Origin: Aptenodytes patagonicus
Taxonomy: Eukaryota > Chordata > Aves > Sphenisciformes > Spheniscidae
Assembly (NCBI RefSeq): GCF_965638725.1
Contig: NC_134958.1
Span: 22,289,964 to 22,353,963 of the forward strand
DNA length: 64,000 bases
Reading direction: 5' to 3'
The translations under genes were made by a program, and so were the position numbers. Of this stretch, positions 24,001 to 36,000 are shown piece by piece. Positions within the stretch are counted from its first letter, which is position 1; each line of letters starts with the position of its first letter. The notes beneath the pieces are model-generated. The model did no database searches. It was not told the DNA's origin and saw nothing but the letters and a program-made list of their open reading frames with translations.

Positions 24001-27000
24001 ACAGCGCTGGACGTGTAACCTGTGGACGGATCCTGCTGCTTGTTTAAAGCCAAGTGGCACTTTATTTCCCATCCTCTTGGCTTGCCAGGGGAGGGGAAGC
24101 AGCTTGCCGGTGTTTAGCTGCCATAAGGAGGCTTGAAAGGAGCCTGGGGAGACATCACATAGGAAAACTCACACCAGCTCCAGTCCATCTTCGCTCATGG
24201 AGCCTACTATTATTTTATGAAGTCTCAGGAGGAGAATAAAGCTGACACATTCCCAACAGCAGCTCATAAATTGTCAGGGGCAGGGAGGAGCTCGGGGCTG
24301 CGAATGCTCCCACCGTAGAGGAGCGTATTCCCGCTCCCGTGGCAGTGTCGCTCCTGGCTGTAGCCAGGGCTGGGGAGCTTGTGGGGCTCGCTACGAAGGA
24401 CCAGGAGGGTCCTAGTCCTTCCACGGTAGAGCAGGGGCTGGCGTCTTCTCCTGCAGAGCAGTGGTGCATCGTCCCAAGGAGCACTGGCAGGGCTGTGTTT
24501 GGGGTTGAAGAGGTGAACGCTGCAGGTGTACAGCCCCAGGCGCTCACCTCTGGTCTTGTGCTGTCCGACGCACCGGAGAAATCAAAATTCAAGCAGCATC
24601 CTGCAAGCGCTGACCTTCTGCAAGGGGGAAAACGCAGCTCCAGCCCCCAGCCGTGGGCAGGGGCTGAGCCGGGATGGAGGAGCCCCTGCCCCGCTGCAGT
24701 GCCATGCCTGGATGTCCCTGCTGGCTCCCAGCCCGGGCTGCCCTCCCCGAACTAAACGCCGGGCTCTTGAGGCTATTTATGTCTTGTCAGCCCGCAGCCA
24801 GAAGCAATTTAATCTTGGCTGAACGCTGCTGTAGAGGAACTGCCTGGGCCCCGATGCTTCTTTCGAGATGATAAAGAGTTGATAGAAAAACAAATTACGA
24901 TGATGGCAGCTCAGGCACCGTTAATCAACCTCCCCGCAACATTGCAGTGTGAATAATTAATAATCGTCATTAAGGATGCTTTAAGGGTGGCTTGGGGTTA
25001 AGGTGCTGTATGGGATCAGGGCAGTGGATTGAGTGAGGTGCTCGAGATGCTCTGCAGGAGTCGGTGATGCTCCAAGGGACCTCAAAATGTTTTAAACATG
25101 TAGTGTCCCCAGCTGAGACCCCTGGGGACATGGGAACTTTATTTTTTCTCCGCCTACGCAAGCTACAGGTTGCAAACTCCTGGGTGAGAGCGCTTGGCTT
25201 GGCAGGGAAGGAGAAGTTTTGCTTCCCGCTGAGTAAGAGAGCTGAAAAACAAGCGTGGGCTCTACCTGGAACCGCAGGCACCCTCCTTTCTGGAAGAAAT
25301 ACTGAATTTCTTCCTGGCTTTAAATAGCGACTGGGGATTTTTTTCGGTAGTTAATCACAGCCTTGCTGAGGGTTTCGGGTACCAGTTGCCTGCAAAACGT
25401 GGCATTGTTCACGCCTGCTATTTTTAAAATGTTTTGTTCTCCTGCTGGTTTTACTTAGCTTAACCGCTCGTGAATTTGCTATTAAAACCCCTCGCTAATT
25501 ATCGTGCTGTAACCATTGCTAGAGGTAAAACCTACTTGTTTTCTTAGGGAAATGTAAATATATGTGGTGGGTATGAAGATGTGCACTAAGAAACCTGCTT
25601 CTGTTATCTGGAACGTGAAAGAAAATAGGAAAAACATAGGAAAATGTCCCAAAACAGTGATCTGGAGCTGTAAATAAGGGTGTGGTGTGGGACACCGATC
25701 CAGCATCACAGCTTAGGTCCTGGGGTCCCCCAGAGCAGGGCTCCATCAGCGAGCTCGGACGTGTCCGTGCAATTCAAAGCAAGGTTGTTTCCTGGCTCTG
25801 CCAGCTGGAATTCCTCTGGATTGGGTTTTTAGTGAGTGTTTGGGGTGCAAATACTCACTGAAACTCCAGAGCCGGAGCCTGAACAGATGCTTTCTTGAAA
25901 GGAGAGAAGGGTCTCCAGGGAGAGCATCCCTGCCTGCCCTGCCTGCCCACCCGTGTGCGCTTCCTGCCCGCGAATCCTGCACGCTGCCTCTTTGAAGCCC
26001 CCACCCATTCTTGCCCTCCCTTGGCGATGCAGCTGCGTGTTGATACAGCCCAGGAGTCTTAAACCCAAGTCTGTGCTTTCCTCCTCTTTTCCCCGGCTCC
26101 ATCCCGCAGTTTGCCCTCTTTGTCGATGCTGGGATGGAGCAAAATCATGCTTTTTTTTTTTTTTAGGATAGTGCTTATGCTCTTTCACACACACCCCTTT
26201 TTCCCTTCCTCTCTGGAAAAGCCTTGGGAAGGTGTCAGGGCTTGCCGAGCTGGGCTTTTGGGGGTGCAGGGAGTGCTGCGGTGCTCGGGCAGGGAGCGGA
26301 CCCGCTCCGGCTGGCGGCAGGGAGAGCCCATGCCCGTGGGGGGTGACTTGACGGGTAACATCTCACGTCAGGTCACGAAACCCTGTAATTTCCCCTCTCC
26401 ATCAACGTCGCTGGGCAGGGGGATAATTGCTTACAGAGCTGGAGCTGAGGTGGGATTGGGATCCACGCCCCCCACCCCCCCATCTGCTCTGCAGGTCGGG
26501 GAATCCTCCCCCACTTTGTGTTTCTGCTCCTTCGGTGCCACTTTCTGGCTGTCACAGATGCTGAGCCGGTCCCCAGCACCCAGCCCCGAGCTCCAGCTGG
26601 CTTCTGAGCTGACAGCAAAAAAATAAGGGGGCAAAAAAGCTGATTTAAATGTTTTTCTGAGCCGTTAGTGGTCAAAGCACCCAGGTTTCCATCCCCCAAG
26701 CGATCCTCAGGTTTGGGTTTGTTGTCCCCCACGGTGGTGGGTCACCTCCCCGCTGCCAAGCCCATCACCGCTGCAGCCGGGCGGCCTCCGGAGAGACAAG
26801 GGAGAGGGCTTAGGGCGAAGCAGCCCCTCATTACAGAGTTTGGAGGCAAAGCCACGCGTCGGAGGGGATTTGCAGGCAGCGGTTTTGAGAAGCCCACAGG
26901 GTGGTTGCTGAGCTGGAGCTCTTGCTTTCACCCCAGGAGGTCAGAAGGATGCAGGAAGGGTTTGCTTTTCAGGGTCTGAAACGGTGCAGGGTGGGTTTTA

Positions 27001-30000
27001 ACCCCTTGTAGGCACAGCACTATGCAATATTAGATGCGTTAATGCTGCGTGCTGCCCAAGACGGTGGCACGGCGAGGATGCAGCCGGGGTGGGGAGGACG
27101 GCGCCGTCTCTCACTTGGACGGGGTGTGATGGGCGCGGGGACGGTCCCCCTGCGGGTGAGGAGCGGCAGCTTGCAGCTCTGCCGCTCCTTATCACATCAG
27201 CTGGTGGGAATTAATGAGCTGGGGCGGGGGGAGCTCTCCCCTTTTCCCCCCGGACTGGGCTGAGATCCCAATTCCTGCGGAGTCCCTACAAATTGCAGAT
27301 GATGCCTGGGCTGGTGAGAAGGGGGATGGCAGGGGCCAGGGCCGGGGTGGGGGTTGTTGGCAGGTCAGAGGGCCCTGGGGGAAATGGAGATGTTTTAGAC
27401 GGTTAATCCCTGTTTTGGTGACCTGGCTTGGGGTCTGTGGTTGGACCGTGGTGTAGCTGGCGCCCATGGGACCATGGTGAGCAGGGATGCTGGGCCGGTT
27501 TCAGCCTGTGCAGGATGCTCTCGTGCTGCTGGGTGTCCTCTCAGAGAGCCTGGCACCCGTTGTGGCCCTGCCGTGGCATGGTGACATCCCTGGTGCAGAG
27601 CCACGGCTGGGCCCTGGGGACAGGGAAGAGGCAGCTGTGATGGGGATGTGTCAGGGACATCCTCTCCCCGGCTTGTTCTCCCCCATCCGGGCTCTCAGCA
27701 TCGAGCAAAGCTTGTAGGAACCGGCTTGGGCAATGAAGATGTGCTGGGGACACCATCACCCCAGCTTGTTCTACTCCACCTGGGCTCTCAGCATTAAGCA
27801 GGGGTTGTGGGGACAAGTCTGGGTGATGGAGATGCACCAGGGGCATCATCTCCCCCATCTGGGCTCTCAGCATTGAGCTGGGGCCATGGGGACAAGGTTG
27901 GGTGACGGAGATGTGCCGGCAGCTTTGCCAGCCGCTCCCCACCTTGACGTCTCTCCCGCTTACTCCCGGCAGGTATCCGAGTGCCCCGCTGGGACGGAGG
28001 AGCCCAGGCACGCACCGGGGGCTGGCAGGGGGCACGTGGCTCACATGGGGAAGGAAGCCATCACCGTCACCCTCCACAGTGCCAGCAACCTGCCAGCCAC
28101 GCGGGAGGGCCGGGTGCCGTGGCCATACGTCATCGTGTGAGTACCCAGCATCCGCGAAGGGGGACAGCGGGGACACAGCAGCTGAGGAGCTGTCACCCTG
28201 TTATTAACTTTGTAAGCCCCAGGAGGTCAGAAATTTTGAGGGGGAAACTTCTTTTGCGGTGACATGCACAAGCATCACCTCCATGTGATGCTCAGTGCAG
28301 GGAGAGGAGCCAGGACTCCTCACTGAGCTGGGGGAAGGCGGGGGACGGGGTGCTTTGGCTCGCTGGGGCATCGGGAAGAAAGCATTGCAAATACTGAAAG
28401 TATAAAATGATGTCAAAGAATCCACAGGGTAATGCTGCCTGGGGTTGGGGATGATATCACGATAAATAAAAGAGTGTTTTAATAAATAAAACAGGATGCT
28501 TGGGTAAGGAGAACTTGGCTCCTCGTGCATTATGCATGTGCCAGGGGACTCAATTAGCTGGTCATGCTTTGGTCTGTGTTAAGAGGGAGGCCGCTCCGCT
28601 CGGCGCTGCTGCGGGGTGAGCTTGGGATCCCAAAGAGCCCTTCCAGGAGGCAGAGCGGCTTCGGCACCACTTCCCTGGAAAAGGGGGGAGAAAGTGGCTG
28701 TCGGTGGCTTTGGAGCATCGCCTGGCTCCCTGCGGAGTTTGGTTTTTCTGGGCCATCCCCCTGGGGCAGTGCTGGGCAGGCTGGTACCCAAGCAGGTGCA
28801 TCGATGCCAGGGGACAGGGAAGCGGGGCCGGGACTCATCCGCTGGGGACAATCAGCAGCCAGGGCTGTGAAAGCCTGGAAACATCTCTGCAAGCGTGTAG
28901 AGCAAACTGTTGCTTGCTAGGCATTTTCCAATGTACAAACCCTGAGCTCCATGGTGGAGGGGGTCCCAAGGTCTGTCAGCGTGGCACAGCATGCCTTTTC
29001 TCCATGGTGCCCGACGCCAGCCGCTTCGGATGTCCCGGAGGCTCCCTGGGCAAGAGGGATGCACCTCTCCATTGCGGGGGCAGCGTCTGTTGGGTTTTTG
29101 GGGCTGGCTGGCACCTGCAGCCCAGCAGGAGCCGGCTGGCACATGGGCTGGCAGCCCCCACTGCCGCCCCTCTATCACTCCTTCCCCTCTTTCCCACACC
29201 CTCCATGCCAAGGACCCGCTCTCTGCCCCGACAGCCTGAGTAACGCCACCGCAGGAGTTGTCTCTATTTCCATAAACCAATTATACCCAGATAATCTCAG
29301 GAGATTTAAACATCAATATCCTAAATGATAGCACGAGGGTGGCGTGTGATTGTTGCATCTCTCTTTACATTCTGGTGCTGCTCCATCACCGCATTGCCAT
29401 GGTAACGGGGGAGTGATGGAGGGGAGGGTGGTATTAGGGATGCAGGACACATGAGGAGCCTTTTAGTAACCATAGTGAGGGAGCCAAGGCAGAAGGGAAT
29501 CAGTTATTGTTTCTCAGGGCGCTTGCTTTTGAAGGAGAGTAGCATGTTGCAGTTAAAAGGTGGGTTTTTACGGACGGGAAGGAGAAGCGGTCGGCGGATG
29601 GTGCTGGTGGGGACCTGGTGGCAGCTGGTCCCCCCCAAAGCGGCTGGGTACCACCAGCGGAACCAGCCCGAGCTCAAACTGCCGGCACCCACAGCATCAC
29701 CCCCCAAAATCAGGAGTGGGATGGGAGGAGGGGAGCAATACCACTTGCACCAACCCTTTGTGGCTGTGCCCGGACTCGGCATCCCATAGCGCTCCGTAGT
29801 TGTGTGCATCGCTTCCAGCCCTCGGTGCAGAGGATCGGGGAGGAAAAGGTTTGGCAGAGTGAATCTGAAAGACCTCAAGCAGCAGGAGAGCCCGCGCAGG
29901 CATCCCGATGGGCTTGGGCTCATCCCTGCCCCGGAGAGGATGGGGCTGCTCCGGGGACCTGGCAGCGGCTTGGCTCTGCTCCTCATCCTCTGAATCCTGA

Positions 30001-33000
30001 GCAAATCCCCACTCCCTGGTTTCAGGGGCATCCATGGGTTTGCTCTGCGTCTTCCTTTCACTCCCTCATGCACACAGATAAATTGCTCCTGGACCGGCGT
30101 GACGCGGGGATGACCTTGGCGCGCTGGAGCCAGGTGTGTTTGCAATTAACGGCACAAAGCGCCTGGCTCCAGCCGGCTTCTCCTCTCCATTGAGTACCGC
30201 GGGTTGGTGAAAGCACCTCCTCGCTTCTTCCTTTCTGCTCTTCAGCGCCAAGAGAAGAAACTCAAGGTCGCTGCTGAATGCGCCGTCTGCTCCCAGCCTG
30301 GGGGATGGGGGCTCCGATGTCTCCCCGCCTGCGGGTTTGCCCGTCCTGGTTGTGGTGCGGATGGGGTGCTCCACCTGGGAAGGGGTTAGGGTGTTCCTGC
30401 AAGCAAAGCCTTTTGGCTCTGTGATGTGGCCAAAAAGAAACCAGGGGCTCAGCTGATAACCCCAGAGCAAGAGGGTGTGGGAAGCGGGACTAAGCGGGGT
30501 CTTTGGGGGTCCCCTCCTCACCCCAGCACCCGGCTTAGGTCATGGTGGGATGAAGATGGACTGTCCCAGGGTTAGAGGGTCAGGAGCAATGTAAAAATTG
30601 GGTATCGCAAAGGAGACGGGAAATGATAATTCTTCATTTCTCATTCTGAATCTTTTCAGAAATTGCTCTTACACCTCTGTAATTTATTTGTCTGTATTTA
30701 TTTACCCAAACTGCACCTGAGCCCCCCAGGCTCAGCACCGAGCACAGTGGGGCTGCGTGGCGGGGGGCGGCATCGCCTTCCCCAGCGCCGGATTCCGCAA
30801 CCGCCGCATAAGTAACACCCTGGATGTCGGCCCTGCGAACCGTGGCTGTGCTGCACGGGATTTTCCTTCCCCGAGAACGATGAGTCTGCACCACCACATT
30901 GCTTCTGCAGGGATGTTGGCTCCGAGAAATAACTCACCCTGTAGAGATAATAACTTATAACTCTGGATAAATAAATATTTACGAGGGCTGGGCACAGCCC
31001 TGCCAAGCCCTTTGCTGGGCACCCAGGTGTCACACGCAATGGGGTGGCTGCGTGATGCTGTCCCCGAGCACCGTAGCCGAGACGCTGTGTATAATTCCCC
31101 AGGGGTGACTGTCTTTATCTTTCATCTTTATCTTTTATCGCAGCGGTGGGTGACTTGGTGCATCCCTGCACGGCAGAGCAAAGTGCCTACCCCAGAGCAG
31201 GCGGGGAGGGATGCGGAGCATCAGAGGAACATCTCTTGGTCCATCCCGGTCATGTCCTGCCCCAAGGCATGCGCTCCCATGGGCAGCTCTCTGCAGCGCC
31301 TGCTCGCTGGAGATCCCATCTCCGGCCCCACCAGCGGGTCTGGAGCTGGCTGGGGTGAGGAGGAGACATCAAACCATCTCCGCTCTCCACCGTTCCTGCT
31401 GCCCCCGGCCTATTCATTTGATTTTGAAGCACATCACCATGTGTTGCACTGTTGTGGGTTGTTTCCCCCTCCCACCCCCACTTCACAGCTCTTTTTGAAT
31501 GCTCTCTCGTCCTTAGGCAAGTCTATAATGAAGGGGGCCCAGAGCAGCCGATTCTCACCCTCCTCCTCCCACCCCCCCTAGCCCAGGTCTGGCTTCATTC
31601 GGACTCCGAGCACGTTGCTGGTAGAGCAATCCCCCACAGAGCTCATTACTGGAGAGCCGATTTTCTTCCAGCCCCTCCACAACGGTGCCAGCCCGATGCT
31701 AATTCCCACCTGCCAGAGCTGGCCGGCTCGGCTCCATCCCTGCGGGATGCAGGTGGGCTTCTCCAGTGGGGAAGGGGACACGTGGGAGATGGGAGAGGAG
31801 CACGGGGCATGGATGCAGCTTGGCTGAGGGGCTGTTAGACTGGTCTCTCCAGCAATGAGAGAGGATGGAGGTCTTGCGAACATGGAGCATCCTCCCATCC
31901 GGCTCGTACCGCTGGGATGAACCTGCTTGGTCCCACCACTACCTGGAGCCCACGCTGCAGCTGGAAGGACCTTTATAATCTCCTTTCTCCCAGAGATGGG
32001 GTGGCAAAGTGCCACCATCTGCTCTCTGTCACCACAGTGCTCCGGTAACCTCTCCCTAAGAGCCACGTTGGCTCTGCTACAGCAAGAGATTTCCTGGAGG
32101 AGCCAACACTGGACACTTTATCATCTTAACATCCAGAGCATCCCATTGGCAGGGCTGGGGCATCTGTGTCACGTTGGCCTGATGCCACGTCACTGTCCCC
32201 CTTTACCCCGTGGTTGGGGATGGAGAGGACGTGAGGTCACCACATCACCAGGCGGTGGGATTCTGTCATGGTCTTGGGACTCCCAGGATAACACCAAGTG
32301 TCTTACTGGGCAGCGGAGACTCCCTAGAAGATCTGCTAACCCCCCAAATGGGGGGGCATTATTATCATTAGCCAAGCTCGTGAGTGGTTGGTGATCAATT
32401 GATAAAAGTGGGAGGAACAACCCCAAAACAGCCCTCCTGGTGATGGCCCTGCACCAGCATGGATGAAGAATTACCCAGGACCCATAGCCGCTAGCGCCGC
32501 CGTAATTATTGCTTAGCCTCGTTATGTGCCGAGTTTAATGACAGCAGTCGTTAACATTCAATCTTCTCTCTCCTTTCCCAGCAGCCTCCTCCCTGTCCCT
32601 TCATCAATACAGCCAGATAATTAGCCTCCGGGGCCTGAAATAGCCTTTTGGATAAAAGGGGCTGCAAACCCTACCACTGAGGGCTCGGCAGGATCTGGCA
32701 GACGGGAGCAAAACCAGCCCTGGACCCCCAGCACAGCCCCCCCAGAGCAGGGCCAGAGCTTTGCTAAGGGTGGTGGGAACATGGGCTGGCCGCTGTTAGC
32801 TGCACCGAGCGGGGACGGTGCTCATCCCTCTCCCAGGCCCAGCTCCCTGCTGACACATTCCCCTTCCTCACCCAGTAACCGGCCTGTTTCGCCTCCCTTT
32901 TCCTCCCAGTAAGACCAGCAGAGAGGATGAGCAGAAGCCGGAGGTGACCCATGCATCCTCGGTGCCCACCCACACACCCACCTGGGAGGAGGAGGTGACA

Positions 33001-36000
33001 GTGGAAATGGATGCTGAAGATGCGGGCTGGGCAGGTGAGAGCATCGGAGGACCATGGGGACAGGGATGCTGGGGACCAGGACATGGGACTCATCTCCTCA
33101 AAGGGTTAATTTTGGGATATTAGGGAGCCCGGGCTCTGAAGGACCCCGAGCAGCACCCAGGCAGAGGGCGACCGCGATGGGGACGAGCCATGCCCTGAGC
33201 CCTGCGTGGCTGTGGTGGCTTCAGGGTAGGACCGGGAGGGACATGTCCCCAGATACGGTGCTGCAGGATGAGGCAAGCGACGGTGCCGAGCGCTGGGCGT
33301 CCTCCAAAGCGTCCCATGGGAACCGGCATCAGGGGAGAGCACCCCAAATCTTTCCCCACTGCCATCCCAACCCTGACACCTTGTATCGGTTGGACCCACA
33401 TCATGATGCTGTTCCTCCCCGCGCAGGGCTGCTAAGTCTGTAATTGTAATAAGACTCATGGCATTAGGGGCCGGGATTTGATTATAATCAGACCCTTGCA
33501 AAACAAACTGTGGGAACCAATCTTCACATCGTGCCTAATCCCATTCGACCCTGACCTAAATGAAATTGAGGAGCTTTTGATGTACTTTGGACCTGCCCCG
33601 GGCGGTACCGGGAGAGACGCGGGGAGACCCGATGGGACCTCCGGCCCCGCTCGTCCGCTTCCCAGCATCCCCCAGATGTTCAGAGATGTTCGTCCCCCAG
33701 ATGTTCAGACCGGAGCTGTCATTTCCAGGTGCAGCTCGCACCTTTTCTTGCCCAGAAATACGGTTTCCATCCTTTTCTTGCCCAGAAATATGGTTTCCAT
33801 CGGTGGGACTGCCGAGCGTGATCTATCATTGGTGATGACGAGCAGAAAGGCCACTTGTCTCTCGCTCGACCCCAGAACATTTTCCCTGGTGCTCTTTCTA
33901 CAAGGGGCTGGGAGGAAAAGAAAATCTCCATATAAATCGAGCACTTGCTGAAAAGCACGAGCTCGGGAAAGCGTGGTCCACGCACTTGCCTGGTCCATCA
34001 TCTTCGTTTTGGGGACATGCAAGACCTGTGGCATCGCCAGGTTGGCCAAGCAGGAGTTAAGGCGGGTGCCTCGGCACAGTCATTAAGCTGGGGGAAGGGA
34101 AGCCCAAGTCTTGATGGCAGCATAAAGAGAGGGCGTTTTTCCCTTCCATCAGCTCCTTTTTTTTGATAAAAGGCTCCTGCTCCTGCTTGTCAACTAAATT
34201 GCAGCTTTGCTTTAAATTAAGGGAAGAGCTGGGGGTGCCAGCGCCCGTGGGGGTGATGCTGCTGTGCCGGGAGTCAGATGGAGACTGGGCACCCCCGAGA
34301 GGGCAGATGTCTGTGGTGGCAAGTGTCTGCAAAACCCACCCGTGGGCTGCTGGCTGACCCCGGGGCAGGGAGGGCTCAGGGCAGGATCGCACCCCGGCAG
34401 CTGAGCGAGGTGGGCTGGAGACAGGGAGGTGGATTAGATGGATAAGCGGGAAATCCCGGCTTCTTAAATGGGAATCTGAGCTGCATTGGTGCCAGCTGCT
34501 CACGGGCTTCGCTTTCTTGGGGATGTCTGGGACATGCTCTTGATGGCTCCTTGAGATGCATGTGTGTGGGTGTGCCTGTAAACCCAGGATGGGTGTAAAT
34601 CCTGCCCCTGTCCACCCCACCATGACCTGCGAGGAAGGGGCTGCTGAAAGTGAATCAATCCCCCCATCGCTTCTGTCCCTTCTTCACCCAGACCTTCCCC
34701 CAAACCTCTCCCCATCCCTTCGCCTGCTCTCCCCTTCCCCAAACCCCGCGGCCAGCCCAGCTCATCCTGATGGCTGACCCTCTCCCTTCCAGCCCTGACT
34801 CTCACCGTGGCAGACAAAGCCACCAAGGAGGCGTTGGGGACCTTCCAGCTGCCGGTGCGGCACCTCCAGCCCTTCCAGCCCCACCACTGCAGGCTGGTGC
34901 TGGTAAGTAGGGCGCCTGCCCCTCCATCCCGCTGCTTATTCCTGCTGATAACTTTGATTTTCACCCCAGGGCTGTAGCTGGGGGTTGTGGGCAAAGGGAG
35001 CCTTGTGTAACGGCATAATCCCGGTGGGAAAACCGAATTTGGCAAGTTGGGGAAGGTGCTCAAAGAGGCTTGTGAGCTTCCCGCGAGGTGGGAACAAGGC
35101 AGGCGTTGTGCTGGGCTTTTTTTCATCTCCCTCCGGTGGGAAAACATGGAGGAAAAGCGATGGGATCGCAAGCTGGGAAGTGCTTTCGCCCTCAGCATCC
35201 TGGGGAAGGAGATGCGGGGCTGGGCCATACGTCAGAGCATTCGTTAAACAGGGGCCGCTGTGCATTAATTAATGCAGGCAGGTACCCAGCCCCAGAGAGA
35301 AGCCGCTTCCGAAGCCCCTCGGTGGGGATTTCTCCGGCCCAACACATTAACAGTCCCAGGGACTTGGCTGATGGCTCCCTGTACAGCTGAGACCTGGCAA
35401 ACTCACTCAATACTTCCCCCAGAGCAGCCTCCCCTATGCTCTGGCTGGCAGAAATGACTTTCCTCTTCCCTGCAAAGAGATTGGGAGCGATTCAATATTT
35501 AAATGCGGAAGGATTTATTATATTGATCTTTTCTGGCAAGGCTCGGGGGGACAGTGAGTTTTAATTGTCAGTTGGTGCTTTATTGTCAGCGATGGGCTGC
35601 CTGCGCGCGCAGCACCCGCGTTTGGTAGCCTTGACCCTTCCTCCTCCCACGGTTCGCTCTCCTCCGCAAACAGCCGAGGACGCGGGACCCCGCGGGGACG
35701 GTCCTGCACGTCACCATCATCCGCAAAGGGAGCTTCATCCCTCGCTGCGATGGATTGAGCTACGTGGCCTTGGAGGTGAGAGGTGGCCCTGGGGACAGGA
35801 GGTGGCGGGGTCCGGGACAGACCAGAGCATCTCGAGTCAGGGAGGACGCTGCTGCAAGTTGTCTCCTGCTCCAGTGACTGTTGATGCTGATTTAGGGCGG
35901 CTTGTTTCCCCCGCCCCATCTGCTGAGCCCTCACCATGGGCTCCCCACCTCCCAGGTGCTGCTGCGGGGGCTGTCAGCCCCCCTGGCCACCCCCCTCGGG

